Of a stretch of 64,000 nt of DNA, positions 1 to 11,724 are shown one piece after another. The notes beneath the pieces are model-generated. The model was not told the origin of the DNA, ran no database searches, and saw only the letters and a list, made by a program, of their open reading frames with translations. This stretch comes from Galdieria partita (Eukaryota; Rhodophyta; Bangiophyceae; Galdieriales; Galdieriaceae): NCBI GenBank assembly GCA_025991245.1, contig BQMJ01000052.1, forward strand, positions 62,001-126,000. The letters are read 5' to 3'. The position numbers and the translations under genes were made by a program. Position 1 is the first letter of the stretch. Each line of letters starts with the position of its first letter.

Positions 1-1267
1 GGCCTAAGCGACGCTCGGGCTACAACAAAAATACTTCAGTAATCATTGGAAGGAAATATTGGTTCACTCACGTCTCTCTTAAGTAGCTTCTTAATTAAGC
101 TCTTGCACTCAGGTGAAACAACTACATCCTCAGGAAACTTAACACCATTCGCTATGATATTGCTAAAAGTTTCATCCGAAAAAGAACCCTTGAATGGAGT
201 CGATCCAAATATCATTTCGTATATAAGGATTCCCAAAGTCCACCAATCCACGCTGGATGAATGACCGACTCCTCTAACGACCTTGTAATAAAGTTAAGTC
301 TCTCCACCAAAGAAATGCTATAACGATACCTCTGGTGCCACGTATTCCTCTGTTCCTACAAACGAGTTTGTAGCATATGAGAGAACTGGTTCTGAATCAA
401 CAATGTCCAATCTTTGAGAAGGATCCACATTCTTTCCTTGAAAATTGTTGCGAATCTTCTCAAGAAGGGACATTTGATGACTGACAACTCGTGGGGATAC
501 AGCTTGAGCTTGTTTCGAAAGGTCAAAATCTGTTAGAGCAAGATGTCCATCTCCTCTCATTAGAATGTTTTCAGGCTTCAAGTCACGATATATAAACCCC
601 ATGTGATGCAAATATTCTAGTGCTAACAATACTAAAAGCCAGTTTTAGTAACTAATAACCAGTGCATCACCACTTGCCTTCAGCAGCGTAGAATTTGGCA
701 GCTTCCTCTTTCAGCCTCTTCTTGGGCTGCCTTTGTAGCACAGCGAAGAATTCTCCTCCAGCACAGTATTCTGTTATAAAGTACAACCGCTTTTCAGTTT
801 GAAAGGAGGCATACATAGTCACAATAAACGGATGGTTCACAGTGGCCAAAATTTCTCTTTCTGTTAAGACTCTCTTTACCTAACACCAAAATAAGCATAA
901 AAAAGGGGAAAAAGAAGTCATTACTTTGTTCTTCACAATCATCTCCTCTTTGGTCAACACTTTCATGGCATACAGTTTGTCGGTTCCTTTCAATGCAACC
1001 AAATACGTCTTACCGACTGCCCCTCTGCCCAACAGTTTCAGCTTTGTAAAGTGTTGTGGTCCAACCTATGCAGCTATGAGCTACGAAACCAGGGGGACTA
1101 GCCTCTCTCACTTGGTCCTGAGGTATAGGAAAGCGCTCTGAGAAAGGTACTGCCGACCTAGCAAGTACCTCTGGTGGTTTGTGCTTGTATGGAGGACTTG
1201 ACTTTGAAACTTGTCCCACTACCTGTTCGCTTTGGTTCTGTTCAACGTCATTCTGATGGGAGCTCAT
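1..1267 (-). CDS. AGC-group Ser/Thr protein kinase, AGCVIII/Fpk1-like (3' end outside window)
   Basis: Serine/threonine kinase of the AGC group. Exons read on the minus strand are 1267-1112, 1065-925, 879-678, 631-330, 281-72 and 19-1, so the end of the C-lobe is cut by the window edge (about 343 residues seen). Visible are the glycine loop [11 protein letters not shown], the ATP-binding lysine in YAMKVL, the catalytic loop RDLKPEN, DFD instead of DFG, an insert of about 40 residues, and then [14 protein letters not shown] and DWWTLG. DFD plus the insert is the pattern of plant AGCVIII kinases (phototropin, PINOID) and fungal Nrc-2/Fpk1. Only about 55 residues precede the kinase domain and they show no LOV domain, so it is not a phototropin. 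Start 1267 was preferred over the earlier in-frame position 1345, which would lie almost on the neighbour's stop. The third intron (632-677) has a GC donor. Substrate is unknown. Confidence 0.88.
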
Positions 1268-1380
1268 TTCTTGAAAACTAATCAGACAAAAATGAACCGA
1301 AGCGCCAAATCCGCTTTTCTTCACAAGAAACCCAACGCAAATCAATGAGTGTTAGATAAGCTTTACTACAAATTTCACAG

Positions 1381-2593
1381 TTATTTTGGTTGGATCCGTT
1401 TTATCCATTCTACACTTGTAGTTTCTAACTTGGTAGCATCTTCCTTCGAGAATGCTCTAAAAAGAAAACTTTGTGGTTTTCCTTCTTCTCCAGGAGCACA
1501 GAATCGCACACTTTTCTCACTTGCTCTATCTATCTGAAACTCAGAGTAAATCGGAAAGTTTAATAGCACGCGGAGGTTCCCTTCAGCTCGCATCACGAAT
1601 CGACCTCGAGATTCATCCTCCCGTCGAACGTTGAAACGTAACTGGCCTACTCCCTTCTCCTTCCACTGTTTATCTTCCAACGCATAAAGCTTACCTCGTA
1701 TCCTAAACAAACTTTCCTCTTCTTCTTCACCAGTCACTGTCTTTTGCTCCGGTAATATAGGCTCTCTAGTTTCAAATGGACTGTCATCTGATTCCTCGGC
1801 ATTATCAATCGTGTCCTCGGACTCTTCTCTTTCTATTTGAGAGTCGCTCTTCCCAACAGGCTTAGCTTCCTTCGTATTTTGCCAGAAAAACTCCTTGTTA
1901 TCAATAGATGACTGAAAACCTTTACTCTGCTTAGCCAGTTGGTCCATGTGAATTTCACCACCAGAAAAACCTCCAAAACTTTTTGGTATGGATAGATAAC
2001 TTTTTTCTTGTGCTTCCTTAGTATTCTTTTCTTCTGCAGAAGAATTCTTGGCTTTCTCCGTATCAGTCAAATCATCAACTCTATCAGCATCCCATTCCTC
2101 TTGAACTGGTTTCGTAGAATCAGTGTCAGTCAAATTAGCACTTTCAAGTTTTTCTTCTTTCTCAACTTCACTTTTATCCTTGTTATTAACGCGGTCTTTA
2201 GAATCTTCTTGAACCGTTTCGTGTACTTTCTGAGAAGCAGTTGCCATGGTTGGTACAAGGGAAACAGTTGCAAAAGGATTAGACGCAAGTGATGTAGGGT
2301 TCAAAGATGAGTTTTGAAAGTCTTCTACACTTGTCATAGATACTGCACTGTTTTCACTTGAGAACATTGGACGCAACCTTCTTGCTTTAATGACCCTTCT
2401 CCTAGCTATTTCTTCCTCCGAAGCTCTAGTAAAGCTATTCTCCTAAAGAAAGAGCAAAGCTTAAAATAAGACAGGAAACAATGAAAGACGCTCATACGTT
2501 GTCCAACGATTTTTCATTTTCTTGTTTCTGTTCCTCTTCATCTTTCTCTTGGTCATCTTTAGTCAACTGTTTCTCAGCAGCTCTCTTCACCAT
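1381..2593 (-). CDS. NUP50-like nucleoporin with RanBP1 domain
   Basis: Nuclear-pore protein that probably helps recycle importin-alpha and bind Ran-GTP. Two exons: 2593-2498 and 2442-1381, with a 55-bp intron (GTATGA...TTTAG). The start MVKRAAEKQLTKDD and the following RASEEEIARRRVIKARR match the NUP50 N-terminal importin-alpha-binding motif. The middle is acidic and Ser/Thr-rich with few Phe repeats. The last about 115 residues (from ESLFRIRGKLYAL to WIKRIQPK) form a RanBP1-type Ran-binding domain. The length of 385 residues is in the range of plant and animal NUP50. It lies tandem with the kinase gene downstream and RecQ upstream, about 113 and 156 bp away. Splicing restores the frame N|E exactly across the NUP50 motif, which supports the model. 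Confidence 0.85.
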
Positions 2594-2749
2594 TTTTTCA
2601 AAGCAGCACTCCAAATTTTGAATTAGGGATGAGCAAATATCAATCAATGGACAAGTGGTTTCAAAATAACTCTTATAATATTTATAATGAATATGCAAAG
2701 AAAAAGAGTTCTTGCAGGACTCAGAAGATTTATTTCTTATTAAATATCT

Positions 2750-4450
2750 TTACACTGTTTCAGAAAGCCAACGCAGCAACGTCTTCTGATTTATGTTTGG
2801 CGTTTTGGATACAGACTTTTTAGTCTGTTGCTTACGGACTTGCTTCTCGTCTTTGACAGTAGTATTATCCAATAATTTACGTTTGCAAGGAATGTTAGTC
2901 TCGTGCTTCTCATGGTGTATGATACCAGTCGCTATTGAGTTTTCTCTTTGTCTTGTCTTGTCTTCACTATAGTTGGGCCTAGTTCTTCTTTCTTCAGCTA
3001 GTAACGTGGAAGCTGTACAAAAGCAAGAACCCATTCGATTATTGGAAGCACTATCAACAAGTGATTGGTCACTCTGTTTCGTAACATACAAATTTTGATG
3101 ATTGTGCAGTTGTGTTGGTGAACCACAGTATGTAGAAGAACAAATATCGCAAGAGTCACAACAACCTGAAAATGTTTCTCCGAAATATTTGAGAAGTTGC
3201 TTTCTCCGACAGATGGACTGGTTACAAAAATCATATAGTGCTTCTATTCCTCTGCTGCACTTATCTAAATAAGCGGATGGCATGTGCTCTTTTCCTCTCG
3301 ACATTTCTTGTAAACTGAAAAAGTCAGAAGGGGAGTAATACAAACGACTGTAACTTGCAAGTCCATCTCTTCCAGCTCGTCCACTTTCTTGATAAAAGTT
3401 TTCTAAGCTTTTAGGAAGATTGAAGTGGATAACGAATCGGACATCTGGCTTATCGATGCCCATTCCAAAAGCTATTGTACAGCAAATGATGGAGAGATGG
3501 TTAGAAAGCCAGTCCTTTAAGACCTTTTGTTTTTCACTAGCCTTTTTCCCGGCATGATAAACTCCTGCCTTGATACCTGAGGCGTTGAGTTTCTGACACA
3601 AGTTTTCTGTCACTTCTCTTTGTCTTGCATATATTATACCGCTAGAGTTTCCAAAGGAAGTTACGAAGCACTTCACATCATCCATTACATTTGTAGATAA
3701 CTTGTCCTAAGGAATGGCAACCAAGTTAGGTGTCAAACAGTTGAGTATTTCTTACTAATTATTCAGAGTATAAAATACCTCATGAACCACTTGGTAGAAA
3801 ATATTGGGTCTATTGAAACTTTGCCGAAATCTGATACATTGCTTCATTCTAAGACAAGTAATGATATCATCCATTACCATCTTCGTGGCAGTTGCAGTAA
3901 GCGCTAGGATAGGTATGTCAGAACATAGTTGCTTCAATACCTCTAATTCTCTATATTTTGGTCGAAAGTCATGGCCCCAGCAACTTATACAGTGTGCTTC
4001 ATCTACAGCGAACAATCCAATTTTTTTGTTTTTATACAAGAACCTTAGCACTTTTTGGAATCTTGCTGTGGAGACACATTCAGGTGTTACGTATATCAAC
4101 GAAGGTAACTTCTCACTGTGACCTTCTTCTAATAGAGCGAAAACGGTCTCTTTGTGTTTCTTTCCTTGACAACTCAGTATACTATAGGCTTTTATGTTTA
4201 GAGCTGTTAATTTATTCACTTGGTCTTCTATCAAAGCCACCAAAGGACTGACAACAAAAGACACTTTTCCCTTCAATAGAAGTGCCGGAAGTTGGAAACA
4301 AAGTGACTTTCCCCCTCCTGTAGGAGCCAAAAAGAACACATCACTCCCCTTTAGTACAGAGTTGATGACTTCCTGTTGAAAAGGACGAAAGTTATCGTAC
4401 CCAAAGTGCGCTTTCAGTTCTCGTTCAATCGATGCAAATGGACAAGTCAT
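2750..4450 (-). CDS. RecQ-family DNA helicase
   Basis: 3'-5' ATP-dependent DNA helicase for replication and recombination repair in the nucleus. Exons 4450-3779 and 3706-2750 flank a 72-bp intron; the product is 542 residues. Motifs in order are FRPFQQEVI, Walker A PTGGGKSLCFQLP, DEAHCISCWGHDFR, LTATAT, then in lobe 2 GVYHAGK, TIAFGMGIDKPDVR and YQESGRAGRDG. A RecQ zinc-binding module follows (CRRKQLLKYFGE, CCDSCDIC). No HRDC domain is visible. The C-terminal tail ends QKTLLRWLSETV; QKTLLRWL resembles a PCNA-interacting box, which is only a suggestion. The start is the first in-frame ATG; an in-frame stop lies about 20 codons upstream. The short size resembles RECQ1/RECQ5-type or plant RecQ proteins more than BLM/WRN. 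Confidence 0.92.
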
Positions 4451-4687
4451 TTCAAATTGAAGCGCACTTGAAGATTTTCGTACTGTATTGGACAAGCATT
4501 CCTCTAAGAAACTCTAAACATATTCTATTGGAAATAAAAACGAATTATAAACCAAAATATTTATTCTATATCATACGGTACTCCAAACGTTGTTCAACAT
4601 TCCCTACTGTCCAATAAACAACTTTAGGTCATCTTCTATTTCTATACTCTATATAGGTAGATATCCAGAATGTCAATACAAATATAT

Positions 4688-6241
4688 TCATTCTTCCTTC
4701 GTCTTCTCTTCTGTTTGACTTTCCATATGGATCACTTTCTGGATACTGGTTGCTACACGTTCGACTTGACTCATTCTTAAAGCTCCTAAATTGAGACGTC
4801 CATCTGGTTGAAGATAAACACCATATTCCTTCCGCAAAGTTTCTATTTGTTCAGTTTCTAATCCAGTAAACAGAAACAATCCCTTCTGCTGTAGTAGAAA
4901 TGACCAATCTATAGGAGTATCAAGAGAAACCAGCTTGTCATGAAGAGCTTGACGAGTGTCTTGAATACTCTCAACTAGTCTTTGTGCCTCTTCAATCCAT
5001 TCATTCTTCAACTCTTCATTCAATAAAACAGTCTTTACTATGAGACGTCCATAATTAGGAACATTAGAATGCATCGAGTGGGTCAAGGAACGAAGATGAG
5101 ACCAAACATTTTCCTTTTCTTGTTTGTTGCTAGTAACAACTGAGAGAGTTCCAATGACATTCCCTTGGAGAGCAAAACTGTTGGATAAACTCTGACATAC
5201 AATCACCTGATGACCATCAGCGATAAGTTGACGCAGTGCCAAAGCATCCGTATCCACATCTCCACTTACAAGACCTTGATATGCCATGTCCAGTACACAA
5301 AGATATTTCCTGTCTTTTAATATTTGAGATATTTCTTGCCATTGTTCAGGTAAGAAATCGGTTCCTAAACGATACATTCAATGACTATAATAGAAAAAAG
5401 TATCATATTATTCATACCAGTAGGATTCTGACCACTTGTCTGAAGCAAAACAACCGAGCCTTTTGTTGCACGAAAGAGATCAGACAAACAGCTCTTCAAG
5501 TCTATTCCCTGCACATTCTTTCTATAACTTCTATAATCCCTCATCTTTAGACCACAACTCCTAATAATATCTTTGTGATTGGGCCAAGTAACACTAGGTA
5601 CATATACACGAGGTTTTTGCCCGTCCAAACTTATAAAACAACGACTGATGAACTCGAAGGCTGTACGTAATGCCCCTGTACCTCCGACTGTCTCAACAGC
5701 TGCAATCTAAAAAGCCTTCTTGTTATGAAGACAAATATAGAACACTCAAAGAAACTTACGTGTTCGTTTTGATATATCTCAGAACCGTATGCCAACTTCA
5801 AGGCGCAATCTAAAAACTCTTGGTCACCTAAAACAGAATATTCCGTGGAAAAGATGGACTGCGGTAATATTTTCTCTTGTGCTTTTCTTACACTACATCC
5901 AACAATAAGTTTGACGATTTTGACATAGAATGGAGAGCATACCTCTTAAACACAAAGGGGTTTCCAGCTTCATCCAATATAACATCACTTGCTAGATCCA
6001 ACTTGTTATTTTCTTCACTTTTTTGGTAAGACCAGCTCGTGTTCAAATAACTCTCCAAAGTAGCAGGAGGCAAATTTTTCCATACTTCTTGTATGCCTTC
6101 TTTTGGCATCTTTCCGAAAGGTTCTTTGCGTTCTGAGAAAAGGTCTCTATAGGGCATCCTACTATAAATAGAGCTATAAAAACTTCTTCGTATACTGCTA
6201 TATGGATAAATATTCCTGCAGGTTTCCAGTAACTTCATCAT
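4688..6241 (-). CDS. Aspartate aminotransferase-like protein lacking the PLP lysine (probable pseudoenzyme)
   Basis: Fold-type I aminotransferase of the eukaryotic AspAT (GOT) family. Exons 6241-5943, 5892-5760, 5706-5418 and 5364-4688 give 465 residues. Family marks present are VGGTGALR, VTWPNH, SGQNPTG (PLP-ring Asn), LDMAYQGLVSGD (PLP-nitrogen Asp and Tyr) and a C-terminal DGRLNL (substrate Arg). The PLP-lysine motif, SFSKNFGLYNERVG in animal GOT1, reads SLSNSFALQGNVIG here: the Schiff-base Lys is Asn (codon AAC at 5182-5180) and the phosphate-binding Arg is lost. The VGAYRDD loop is also absent, and the Arg292 position aligns with His. The N-terminus MMKLLETCRN...SIRRSFYSS looks like a mitochondrial presequence. 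An ATG at 6361 is also in frame but would overlap URM1, so 6241 is preferred. I expect no normal transaminase activity; a binding or regulatory role is inference. Confidence 0.85.
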
Positions 6242-6302
6242 GTAGATTTTCACGAGTCTCTTTGGATTGTAATCGACGTCGTACAAATTGTGTTTTGGAA
6301 GT

Positions 6303-6691
6303 ATGCCTAAAGTCGAGTTACAATTCAGGTAGTGTTTGTTGAAAGCCCAAGTTACACTCATTTTTATGTTCTTTATTTAGTGGAGGTCTTGAAAGCTTAA
6401 CCGGTGGAAACAAGGTTGTAAAAGTTAACTTTTCAGGAGAACAAGTTGTCCTTGAGAAAGTTATCGAGTGGATTAGGACTAGCTTGATTAAAGAGAAGCA
6501 CGAATACTTTGTGCAAGGCGAACATGTGTGAGTTGGATATCTTCTCTAATCTTGTTTTGTTAAACTATACAAGTCGTCCAGGTATACTTGTGCTTATCAA
6601 TGACGTGGACTGGGAACTGGAAGGAAAGACCAGTTATGTTATTCAGGAAGGAGATTGTATTACTTTCATTTCCACTTTACACGGGGGTTAA
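6303..6691 (+). CDS. URM1: Ubiquitin-related modifier 1
   Basis: Small sulfur-carrier and ubiquitin-like protein used with Uba4/MOCS3 and Ncs6 for 2-thiolation of the wobble uridine in cytosolic tRNAs, and for protein urmylation. Exons 6303-6328, 6381-6527 and 6574-6691 give 96 residues. Conserved features are [13 protein letters not shown] near the N-terminus, [15 protein letters not shown], and the C-terminal ISTLHGG, whose terminal Gly-Gly becomes the thiocarboxylate. The first exon is only 26 bp. Splicing AG|T recreates the invariant Ser-Gly-Gly, and the second intron ends in a CAAG acceptor. The gene is head-to-head with the aminotransferase-like gene, with 61 bp between start codons. 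Confidence 0.95.
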
Positions 6692-6854
6692 TAGTTGTGT
6701 GAATAATCTGTTGTAGAGTTTTTCTAACATTGCCATATTTATTACTCCACTACCGACAGACCACTTGCTTCTGCTATGTGATGATGTTCGTACATATCAT
6801 TGTTTTGTACAATAAAAGCAATTTTCAAGTTGAACCTCGTTGGGGCTAAGGCCG

Positions 6855-9800
6855 ATGGACAACGACGCTCAACAACTGGCGTCCTATTTAGAAAACGTGT
6901 TGGTTCAGTTACAAGATCCAAATAATGTTGTGCGTTCGGAAGCAGAAAAGAAGTTTGAACAAGCAAAACAACACGCTTCAGCTTGCTTGAAGGCGTTGGT
7001 TGGTCTACCACATTCTTCTCAGGTTTGGGTTTTCCTTTCTTGGATAGCCACCAATTCTTAACATACTGTAGAACCCAATTGTAAAGATATCTGCACCAGT
7101 TTTACTTCGAAGAAATGGAGTCGAACTTTGGAATGGTTCCGATGAAGCTAGTAGGAAGGCAGCAAAAGAAAATCTTTTCAACGTCTTGAGACTCGAACTG
7201 AATAATAAGAGCCTAAGAAAAAAGGTACAAAAGTCTACCATTCTATTGAACTTTGTTTTCTCAGTTTGTACGTCTTTAGCTGTGTGACACGTTGACCTTT
7301 CTTTCTTGTAACTGCGGTACAGTGGATGATCAACCGTGGCCAGAATTGCTACCTTTCTTATTCCAACTCATGCAAGCTAGCAATGGAGAAGAAAAAGTTT
7401 GTGGTCTTGAGCTTTTATGTCAAATGGTGGAATATGTAAGTTCTACTTGGATAGAACCTCAACTACCTTCTTTCCATACTATATTTCATAGTGCTTTGTC
7501 AAGTGGCTTACCAGAACTACAATCGGTTGCTCTTCGTGCAACTTGCAGTGTGTTAACGACAATCGAGAGCAAGTTATGTGCACATTTTCAAGATTTAGCT
7601 CCTCTCTTGTTACAAACGCTGAACGTTTTAATAAGTCAAGGACTTTTTGAAGAAACAGAGTCTTGTCTAGAAAGCCTGGTAGAGGTTGCGGACAGTGAAC
7701 CAAAATACTTTAAACGAGTCATTGCGCAATATTGTGATTTTCTAACCAAGTTGGCTGGAGAAATCAATATGGAAGAGGATATACGACAGGAAGCCTTGGA
7801 GTTCCTGGTTACTATATGTGAAAAGTTACCTAGCCTTTCAAAAAAGACGAGAAACTTTGTACCTGAACTATTTCGGGTCTCTTTGTCTATGATGCTGGAA
7901 CTGGAAGATGATCCAGAATGGTATACTGTAGATGATGAAGATGAAGATGACTCAGGATTTAGTCCCAACTTCGATGCAGGACAGGAAGCATTAGATCGTG
8001 TCGCACTTTCACTGGGAGGAAAGACACTACTGCCTATTGCATTCCAAGTGCTTCCACATTTTCTGACCAGTCAACAATCTTGGGTTCATAGGCACGCAGC
8101 AATTTTAGCCATTAGCCAAATTGGAGAAGGATGTCGAGACCAAATGGCTGAGCAGTTAGAAGCTGTTGTAGATATGGTTCTTCAGAGACTTCAAGATCCT
8201 CATCCTCGTGTTCGTTGGGCTGCAATCAACTGTATTGGACAAATGTGTACCGATTTCGCTCCATGGATGCAACAAAGACTACATCAAAAGATTATTCCCG
8301 GACTCATTTCTTTAATGAATGATGCTGCTAATCCACGTGTTCAAGCACACGCAGCGGCTGCTATTATCAACTTTTGTGAAGATGCTTCTCCAGATATCGT
8401 CTCTCCTTATTTGGATGGATTGTTGCAAAAGCTTTTGGAACTTTTAGCCTCCAGTCGCCGTATTGTTCAAGAACAAGCAGTTTCAGCAATTGCTGCAGTG
8501 GCAGACTCAGCTGAACAATTCTTCATAAGATATTATGACTCTTTTATGCCCCTCTTAAAGAATATTTTGTATTCGACAGAAGGACATAAGCCTCTTCGTC
8601 GACTTCGAGGTAAAGTCATAGAGTGTATTTCACTAATAGGAGTAGCTGTTGGAAGAGATAAGTTTGGTAATGATGCTGCACAAATAATGGATTTATTGGT
8701 AAGAACCCAGTCCGCACAACTAGAACCAGACGATCCTCAAGCAGCATATCTCATGCAAGCTTACGCAAGAATATGTCGTTGTCTTCGAGAGGCGTTCGTT
8801 CCATATCTTCCTTATGTCATGCCAGCTTTATTAGCTGCTGCAAGAGTTAAACCGGATATTGAGGTATGCAATTATTACAAAATGATAAGCACAACAAAGT
8901 TGAATATTGCTTTAGGTAGCAGATGCTCTTGAAGATAACGAAGACGAAGACAACAACGGTGAATTGGATACTTTTCGAGTAGGAGACAAAAGAATTGGAA
9001 TAAAGACAAGCGTGTTGGAAGATAAAGCGACGGCCTGTGGAATGATTGCTTGTTTTGCTTCCGAACTAAGAGGCTACTTTTATGACTATGTTGAAGAAGT
9101 GACCAAGATAATGGTGCCTTTGTTGAAATTCTTGTTTCATGAAGATGTCCGGTCTGCAGCCGCTAGTTGCCTTCCGGACCTGTTACGCTCAGTGAATGAT
9201 AAGTTTCGAACAGATGAACAATCACGTAGAGCTGGAATACAAGGTCTGGTTGACTATATGATTCCCAAATTGCTTGAAGCTATTGAATTGGAACCTGAGC
9301 CGGATGTTTTGGATGTAATGATTGATTCTCTAGGAGAATGTTGTGTATTGGCCAAGTTTCCAATCCTTTCCGATAAAGCAATGACGCATATTTGTCAACT
9401 TCTTAAGAATGTCTTGCAAGATCGAAAAAGTCGTTTAGAGGAATTGGGAGACTTGGATGATGAAGATGAAGGTTTGGATGATGAGGAATCTGGTCATGCA
9501 GCAGGAGAAGCACGGGAAAAGGTTAGAATGTTTGTTTTGTGACAATATTATTTTACTCCTAATTTGTTTGTATAGGAAGATACATTGCTGGACTCGCTCG
9601 TCGATTGTGTGGCTAGTCTTATTAAGACGCATACAAGTGTTGGTTTTATCAAAGCATTAGAGACTCCAGTTGGAAATGAAGGTACATCTGTTTCACTTGT
9701 AGCGACATTTGCCGAAATGTTATCCAACCAAGTCGAACCAGTTGAACGAAAGGCAGCTATTTGTGTCTTTGACGATATTATTGAATGGGGTGGTGAAGAA

Positions 9801-10394
9801 GGTCGCAGATATATTCGTCAGGTTTTACCAGCATTAGATGCGTTTGTTACCGATAAGGACGCCAATGTGAGACAGTCAGCTGCCTATGGACTGGGTTTAT
9901 GTGCACAGTTTGGTGGAACCGATTTTTGTGGTTATGCTTCTTCTATAGGTCAAAAACTACTCAACTACTTGTCATGGCAAGGAGCGTACACATCGGAGAA
10001 TGTTTCTGCTACGGAAAATGTGATATCAGCTCTTATGAAAATGGTTGAATGTCAAAGATCTCTTTGTGATGTTTCCAACTTCATACAACCCATTCTGAAT
10101 GGTCTTCCACTCAAACAAGACGAGTCAGAAGCACTGATTGCTCACGAACTTTTTTCTATATGGTTAGAAAGAAGGGATGCCATAATACTAGGACAACAAT
10201 ATGAAAGACTCTTACTAGTCGTCCGGATCACTTTGAACATTGTGGGTACCAATCTAGTGAGTGACACGTCGAATTGTCGACTGTTGGACTTTATAAAGAG
10301 TCTGAGAAATGAAAGTGCGGATGTTCAAAGGATATTGGCCAATCTGGAGGAACAATTTAAACAAAAATTGTATGGAATTTGGAATGAGAGTTAA
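6855..10394 (+). CDS. Importin-5/karyopherin-beta3-type nuclear import receptor
   Basis: Importin-beta superfamily carrier for ribosomal proteins, histones and other cargo through the nuclear pore. Exons 6855-7022, 7072-7224, 7280-8863, 8916-9521 and 9576-10394 give 1109 residues, close to human IPO5 (about 1100). The protein is a run of HEAT repeats. Typical stretches are DPNNVVRSEAEKKFEQ at the N-terminus, PHPRVRWAAINCIGQM, NPRVQAHAAAAIINF and the acidic insert DDEDEDDSGF. A further acidic loop (DDEDEGLDDEESG) precedes the fourth intron. All five exons join in phase 0. One intron (7225-7279) contains an earlier AG that would bring a stop in frame, so the later AG at 7279 was chosen. Confidence 0.93.
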
Positions 10395-10456
10395 TAAATT
10401 CAAGAGTCTTTCTTTGACGTAAGAAAGTAGAGAAAATTGAACAGAAATAACTAGCT

Positions 10457-11724
10457 TTAAAAGGATTTCTTTCCTTTGCGCTTTTTAGGATATGTAACTG
10501 ACTGTCCTGGAGACATAGTCACACTTTCTTTAGCAACAACTCGACTATATTCCGGATTACTTGCTGCCACTTCACTTCCGAAAGAAACGTTGCCTCCTGA
10601 GTAGGAAGAAGTGAGACGAGACACACCGGAGTTTTGAACTGTAGACAATAGAGGATCAACCCTTTGCAAAAAGGACGAGAGCAAAAAGGGATTGTTCAAA
10701 ACATTTCCAACAGAATCGCCTCCCATAAAATGTTGGGCAGCAGCACCTGATCCTCCCGCTCCCCTTTTCAATATTTCGTTTTCCATCCAAAGTTGAAGTA
10801 TACTTCCTTCCAGCCTCATCTATTTTCGAAAGTATAAGAAGAATCTTCGAGAAATATAATTGCAATATCGTACCTTTTCAGCAGTTAGATTTTCGACTCG
10901 GCGTTCCAGTTCAGCAATATAATTATTTTTTCGAATGCGCGACCTGAGAATTCAAAACAACAAGTATATCGGATACGTGGAAAAACGCATACCTCATAGC
11001 AGACTCACGATTTCTCTGAATTCGAATTTCTCGTTTACGTCTCTCTTCGTCATCGTTGGTGTTATCCTGTAAATGGGAGCTTACTGAACCTGTAGAAGAC
11101 TGATCTACTTTCCTATTATCTTCTGATTCAAAGCTTTTAAAGTGCTCAGAGCTTTGTTGCTCATCTAGGAAAAAGTCGTCTCGACATTCATCCTCCTTTT
11201 TTGTCTCGCCAAATATAAGATTATCGTGGAACGAATCAAGAGACTGGTGGATTGAATTAGTTTCAAATACTTTGTTAGATATTTCTGCTATGTTCGAATT
11301 AGGACTTGGAACCGAAGTGGGTGTTCTTTTTTCGCTTCCGCTCGAGCTTGGTATTCCATGAAACATTTCTAGGAACGGTAGTTCAAAATTTGACAAAAAT
11401 TCTGCGACTTTGCGTTTAAATAAACAAATCGAAGAGGGTTTGCTATAAAACTTACCGCCAGTCTGATCGAATGGAGAAAGCATACTTCGTGAATGTGAAC
11501 TCATGGGTGGTAGATACTATTCTCGCTCAGTTTCTTCTCCACTCATATCATATTTTGTATCTTACCCGAAAGTCTTCGTTGTCATTGACACCCGAAGTGA
11601 TAGTTGCACGAACTCTTTTATTCGACTTGGATGAAGGTATATTTACAGACAAGTTTCCAAAGACGCTCCCTTGCGAAGTTTCTTGGTTGTCGTACATTTT
11701 TTCGCTTCCAGACTCGGTATTCAT
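10457..11724 (-). CDS. bZIP transcription factor
   Basis: DNA-binding regulator with a basic-leucine-zipper domain. Exons 11724-11566, 11516-10993, 10943-10874 and 10819-10457 give 371 residues. The basic region IQRNRESAMRSRIRKNN has the N-x7-R signature. The zipper runs from YIAELERRVENLTAEKMRL across two introns that sit inside the bZIP itself. The N-terminal half is Ser/Asp-rich and acidic, likely an activation region. A GTAAGT...CCTAG segment of 87 bp inside exon 2 is in frame and could be an optional intron; I left it as coding. A palindromic CRE, a typical bZIP site, occurs at 23584-23593 in this window, but no link between the two is shown. Confidence 0.85.

Noticed and set aside
7240-7279. 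Earlier acceptor AG at 7264 in importin intron 2
   Set aside because: Its use puts a TAG in frame with the next exon; the AG at 7279 gives the conserved reading.
11370-11470. Possible 87-bp in-frame intron inside bZIP exon 2 (GTAAGT...CCTAG)
   Set aside because: Length is a multiple of three and both versions are open; no conserved sequence decides, so it was kept as coding.
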